NCBI GenBank assembly: GCA_958427145.1
Contig: CAUAAZ010000006.1
Coordinates: forward strand, 1 to 64,000
Source: an uncultured Collinsella sp.
Lineage (GTDB): Bacteria > Actinomycetota > Coriobacteriia > Coriobacteriales > Coriobacteriaceae
DNA length: 64,000 nt
Reading direction: 5' to 3'
Shown in pieces: positions 61,586-64,000 of the stretch. Within the stretch, counting starts at the first letter, position 1, and each line of letters begins with the position of its first letter. Under the pieces are notes generated by a model. That model was not told where the DNA came from, searched no databases, and was given only the letters and a program-made list of their open reading frames with translations. A program made the translations under genes and the position numbers.

Positions 61586-62068
61586 ATGCCGCGAACGCTC
61601 TTTATTGATGCCGACGCCTGCCCGGTCACGCGCGAGTCGATTGACTGCGCGCGGCGGGCGGGCGTCGCCGTTGTTATCGCCGGCAACAGCACGCAAAACT
61701 TGGAACGGCACATTCGCCGCGACGACCCGCGCGATGCCGAGCACGCGCGACGCGGCTTTTGGGTCACGACGCTCGATGTGAGCGTGGGCGCCGACAGCGC
61801 CGACTTTGCCATTGTCGAACGCCTGCAGGCGGGCGACGTAGTCGTGACGCAGGACATTGGCTTGGCGAGCATGGTGCTCGGCCGCGATGCCGCCGCAATC
61901 GGTGTGCGCGGGCGCGTCTACGACAAGGCGACCATCGACATGCAACTGTTTATTCGCCACGAGGAAAAGAAGGTGCGCCGCGCCGGCGGACGCACTCGCG
62001 GACCGGCGGCATTTACCAGCGAAGACCGCGCTCGCTTTAAGCGCAACCTCACCGAGCTGCTGCGCTAA
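61586..62068 (+). CDS. UPF0178 (YaiI/YqxD) family protein
   Basis: A 160-residue protein: LFIDADACPVTRESIDCARR at the start, VSVGADSADFAIVERLQAGDVVVTQDIGLA mid-way and VYDKATIDMQLFIRHEEKKVRR. The pattern of acids suggests a PIN-like nuclease fold, but the biochemical role of the family is not established. The ATG follows the stop of the previous gene directly (TAGATG), so it is coupled to the broken HdeD-like gene. Confidence 0.9.
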   Translation: MPRTLFIDADACPVTRESIDCARRAGVAVVIAGNSTQNLERHIRRDDPRDAEHARRGFWVTTLDVSVGADSADFAIVERLQAGDVVVTQDIGLASMVLGRDAAAIGVRGRVYDKATIDMQLFIRHEEKKVRRAGGRTRGPAAFTSEDRARFKRNLTELLR

Positions 62069-62201
62069 CCAAGGTAGATTTTTGGGACATGTCCGGAAAT
62101 CTGCTTTTTTGCTTTGGCGATTGACACGCATCCAACGCCCAGGTCATGGCGGTAGATTTTACGGCATGCCCCAGTTTTTACGGCATGCCCCAAGCATCTA
62201 C
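62069..62201. repeat. Convergent gap with GGGACA palindrome and TTTTACGGCATGCCCCA direct repeats
   Basis: An imperfect palindrome (62076-62102) reads AGATTTTTGGGACA then TGTCCGGAAATCT. At 62152-62201 a GTAGAT/ATCTAC pair encloses two direct repeats TTTTACGGCATGCCCCA (62157-62173 and 62176-62192), period 19. It separates UPF0178 (plus) and the metal exporter (minus). No gene. Confidence 0.7.
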
Positions 62202-63290
62202 TTAGAGGCCAAAGGCAGAAAGGATAAGACCCCAGCCCGCACCGATGACGTACATCATGATCAGGAACAGGACGTTTTCGCGGGCGCTGCGGTTGGTGCG
62301 GAACAGCACCAGGTAGCCCACACCTGCAGAGATGAGCGTGCCGGCGAGCATCGGGGCCAGCTGCAGCGCGCCTTCCAGGTACAGTTGCGTGATGACGACG
62401 CTGGCCGAGCAGTTGGGAATCAGGCCGACGAGTGCCGAGCCCAGGACCGCAAGCGTCTCGTTGCCGCGCAGGAACTGCTCGATTGCGGACTCGCCGAACG
62501 ACTCGAGCACGGCGACCAGAATCAGCGTCACCAGAAAAATGAATACCGAGACCTGCACGGTGTGCGAAATCGCGCTGCGTATGATCGACAGGACAGGCGT
62601 CCCTTCGTGGGAGTGGGAGTGACCGTGGCCATCATGGTGTTCATGCTCGCCCTCATGACCGTGATCGTGGCCATGTCCGTGGTCGTGCTCGTCCTCGTCT
62701 TCATCACAACCGCAATGGTCGCGCTCGCACAGCTCGTGGATGTGGTCGGCGCTCACGCCCGCCTCGGCCACCTCGTCGATGATGTCACCGCCAGTGTGGT
62801 CGTCGTGCGCGCAGTTCACATGAGCCGGATTAGCAGCGGTCCCCAGCACGGTACGGCGAATCGCCGCATGTGCGCGAGCGTTACGACGCAGGCCGCGAAT
62901 GGCGGCGTCCACGATAAAGCCCGTGACCAGCGCGATCAGTGCCTTCGAAGCCAAAAGCATCGCCATGGTCTGCACGGGCACCTGCTCGGCGAGCAACAGC
63001 GGCAGCATCTCATCGGAGGTCGAAAGGAACACCGCCACCAACGTACCCAATGTCACGACACGACCGGCATACAGCGTGGCCGCCATTGCCGAAAAGCCGC
63101 ACTGCGGCACCATGCCCAGCAACGAGCCAACCACGGGGCCCGCGGCACCGGCGCGCTTGATGGCGCCGTTAACGCTGTCGCCCGCAACGTGCTCCAGGGT
63201 CTCGAGGGCCAGATATGTCACCAACAAAAACGGCACCAGCGACAGCGTGTCCTTGCCAGCGTCGAGCAAAATATCAATCAGCAAATCCAT
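62202..63290 (-). CDS. Putative heavy-metal exporter with His-rich loop
   Basis: A 362-residue membrane protein of the putative ten-TM manganese/heavy-metal exporter type (ArsP_2-like). Two homologous halves share the GSLLGMVPQCGFSAMAATLY and GSALVGLIPNCSASVVITQLY motifs. Between them lies a loop of about 75 residues rich in His, Asp and Glu (HDHGHGHDHGHEGEHEHHDG), a likely metal-binding region. The promoter carries a strong dyad (63340-63365), so it is probably metal-regulated. It is a stand-alone gene. Confidence 0.88.
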   Translation of the reverse strand: MDLLIDILLDAGKDTLSLVPFLLVTYLALETLEHVAGDSVNGAIKRAGAAGPVVGSLLGMVPQCGFSAMAATLYAGRVVTLGTLVAVFLSTSDEMLPLLLAEQVPVQTMAMLLASKALIALVTGFIVDAAIRGLRRNARAHAAIRRTVLGTAANPAHVNCAHDDHTGGDIIDEVAEAGVSADHIHELCERDHCGCDEDEDEHDHGHGHDHGHEGEHEHHDGHGHSHSHEGTPVLSIIRSAISHTVQVSVFIFLVTLILVAVLESFGESAIEQFLRGNETLAVLGSALVGLIPNCSASVVITQLYLEGALQLAPMLAGTLISAGVGYLVLFRTNRSARENVLFLIMMYVIGAGWGLILSAFGL

Positions 63291-63339
63291 GAAGGATGGA
63301 ACCTTTCGTGTCTTTCGGCAGCATTGTAAAAGTCCTAGC

Positions 63340-63380
63340 GGTCAACTAGGGTATTGTAGTTGACCTAGGCGTGGTGCCAA
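63340..63380 (-). promoter_or_regulatory. Exporter promoter with operator dyad over the -10
   Basis: On the minus strand TTGGCA (63375-63380), 16 bases, TACAAT (63353-63358). Perfect 9-bp arms GGTCAACTA (63340-63348) and TAGTTGACC (63357-63365) flank and overlap the -10. CCTAGGTCAAC resembles DtxR/MntR-type half-sites. This is a good candidate site for a metal-responsive repressor. Confidence 0.7.
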
Positions 63381-63462
63381 TAGTTGCCCATGGTAAACTA
63401 TCATCTCGCCATAACTCAATGCCACCGAGCCGCACGACGCGGCCCATCCAAGGAGCAGTTAT

Positions 63463-64000
63463 ATGAACGTTTCACAAGCACTCGAATACGAGCGCCAGCC
63501 GTTTATTCCCATGTTTATCTATGGCGATCATGGCGCCATGGAGTCCGAGCGCCAGAAGGGCGAAGAGGCCCTTAAGGTGCTCGAAACCGAGTACTTTACC
63601 GCCGAGGGCGACCCCAGCTTCGACTTTGCCACCGTGCGCGACCTGGCTGACCGCAACCGCGACCTGTGCGACCAGATTGGCGAGGCGCGCCTGCGCAACG
63701 TGACGCCCGCGACGCTTTCGCGCGGTCTGTCCGACGCCGACACCTGCGCCGCCATCGGCAAGATGCAAAAGCGCACCGCCGCGTCCGTCATGCGCGAGAT
63801 CCGCGGCGACCGCGACGCGCTCGGCGTGGCGTACGCCCGCAAGCCTATCCAAGGCACAGTGCTCGGCATCGACATCGAGACCACCGGCCGTGCACCCGAG
63901 CGCGGCTACATCATCAACGTGGGCTGGGAGATCATGGAGCTCACCAGCGACGCCGTCCCGCACGACGCCGAGGCACACTACTGCGGCCTGCCCGATATCT
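63463..64000 (+). CDS. DEDD-type exonuclease domain protein, 3' end beyond window
   Basis: The frame from the ATG at 63463 (AAGGAGC upstream) is open to the window end, 179 codons. The first 125 residues are helical and charged with no known domain (SRGLSDADTCAAIGKMQKRT). Then VLGIDIETTGRAPERGYIINVGWEIMEL begins a DEDDh exonuclease fold like the proofreading subunit or RNase T. It probably degrades 3' ends of DNA or RNA. The catalytic D and E of DIET are present; the rest lies outside the window. Confidence 0.8.
   Translation, partial: MNVSQALEYERQPFIPMFIYGDHGAMESERQKGEEALKVLETEYFTAEGDPSFDFATVRDLADRNRDLCDQIGEARLRNVTPATLSRGLSDADTCAAIGKMQKRTAASVMREIRGDRDALGVAYARKPIQGTVLGIDIETTGRAPERGYIINVGWEIMELTSDAVPHDAEAHYCGLPDI

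Overview
The window reads as a chromosomal segment of a Gram-positive, high-GC gut actinobacterium of the class Coriobacteriia, most likely Collinsella. This is inferred from gene content (SUF order C-B-D-S-U behind an Rrf2 gene, the NifU-like scaffold plus GGGtGRT pair, Rho with a long Ala/Arg-rich insertion, CarD, ATP-type PEP carboxykinase) and from GC-rich codon use. No rRNA, CRISPR array, prophage or plasmid module is visible.

Layout. 0.1-2.2 kb (minus): a three-gene satD-satE-like cluster facing a divergent promoter rich in small dyads. 2.3-7.2 kb: surface-glycan genes (two GT2 glycosyltransferases, a frameshifted acyltransferase, a polytopic membrane protein). 7.2-11 kb (minus): an AAA-ATPase-like protein with a decayed nuclease domain and a sortase-anchored lysozyme-like protein. 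11.2-20.1 kb: an iron-sulfur block, with an Rrf2 regulator divergent from sufCBDSU, then a REP-associated-type transposase, then a NifU-like scaffold with a GGGtGRT protein. 20.3-25.3 kb: a flavoprotein, a tRNA-Lys/Lys/His cluster, an aminotransferase, a ROK sugar kinase and a VanZ protein. 25.3-32 kb (minus): a membrane-anchored Ala-rich protein, rho and argS. 32.3-39.8 kb: carD, an HD hydrolase, proA and proB separated by an S33 peptidase, nicotinate phosphoribosyltransferase and a small coiled-coil membrane protein. 39.9-44 kb: tRNA-Ala, a PflX-type radical SAM enzyme, a 6S-like RNA candidate, a WecA/TagO-type transferase and trpS. 44.3-49 kb (minus): MGMT-like, DegV, MarR, a B3/B4 protein and pckA. 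49.3-58.7 kb (mostly plus): flippase, a minus-strand phosphoesterase, K+/H+ antiporter, serC-serA, M20 peptidase and a short DUF1015 protein. 58.8-64 kb: two tandem histidine phosphatases, nitroreductase, a frameshifted HdeD-like gene, UPF0178, a His-rich metal exporter with an operator over its promoter, and an exonuclease cut by the window end.

Genes that plausibly act together: rrf2 with sufCBDSU (Fe-S assembly and feedback), the scaffold with GGGtGRT, proB with proA (proline), serC with serA (serine), and GT2/WecA/flippase genes (cell-envelope glycans).

The gaps between genes are unusually rich in palindromic repeats. One 16-bp-stem hairpin with a GGGGACAGGC-type loop occurs seven times. 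At least four other repeat types occur two or more times, several sharing a GGGAC core, and the window also carries one REP-associated-type tyrosine transposase. Two genes carry single-base frameshifts, both beside a CCC run, which could be real decay or sequence error.
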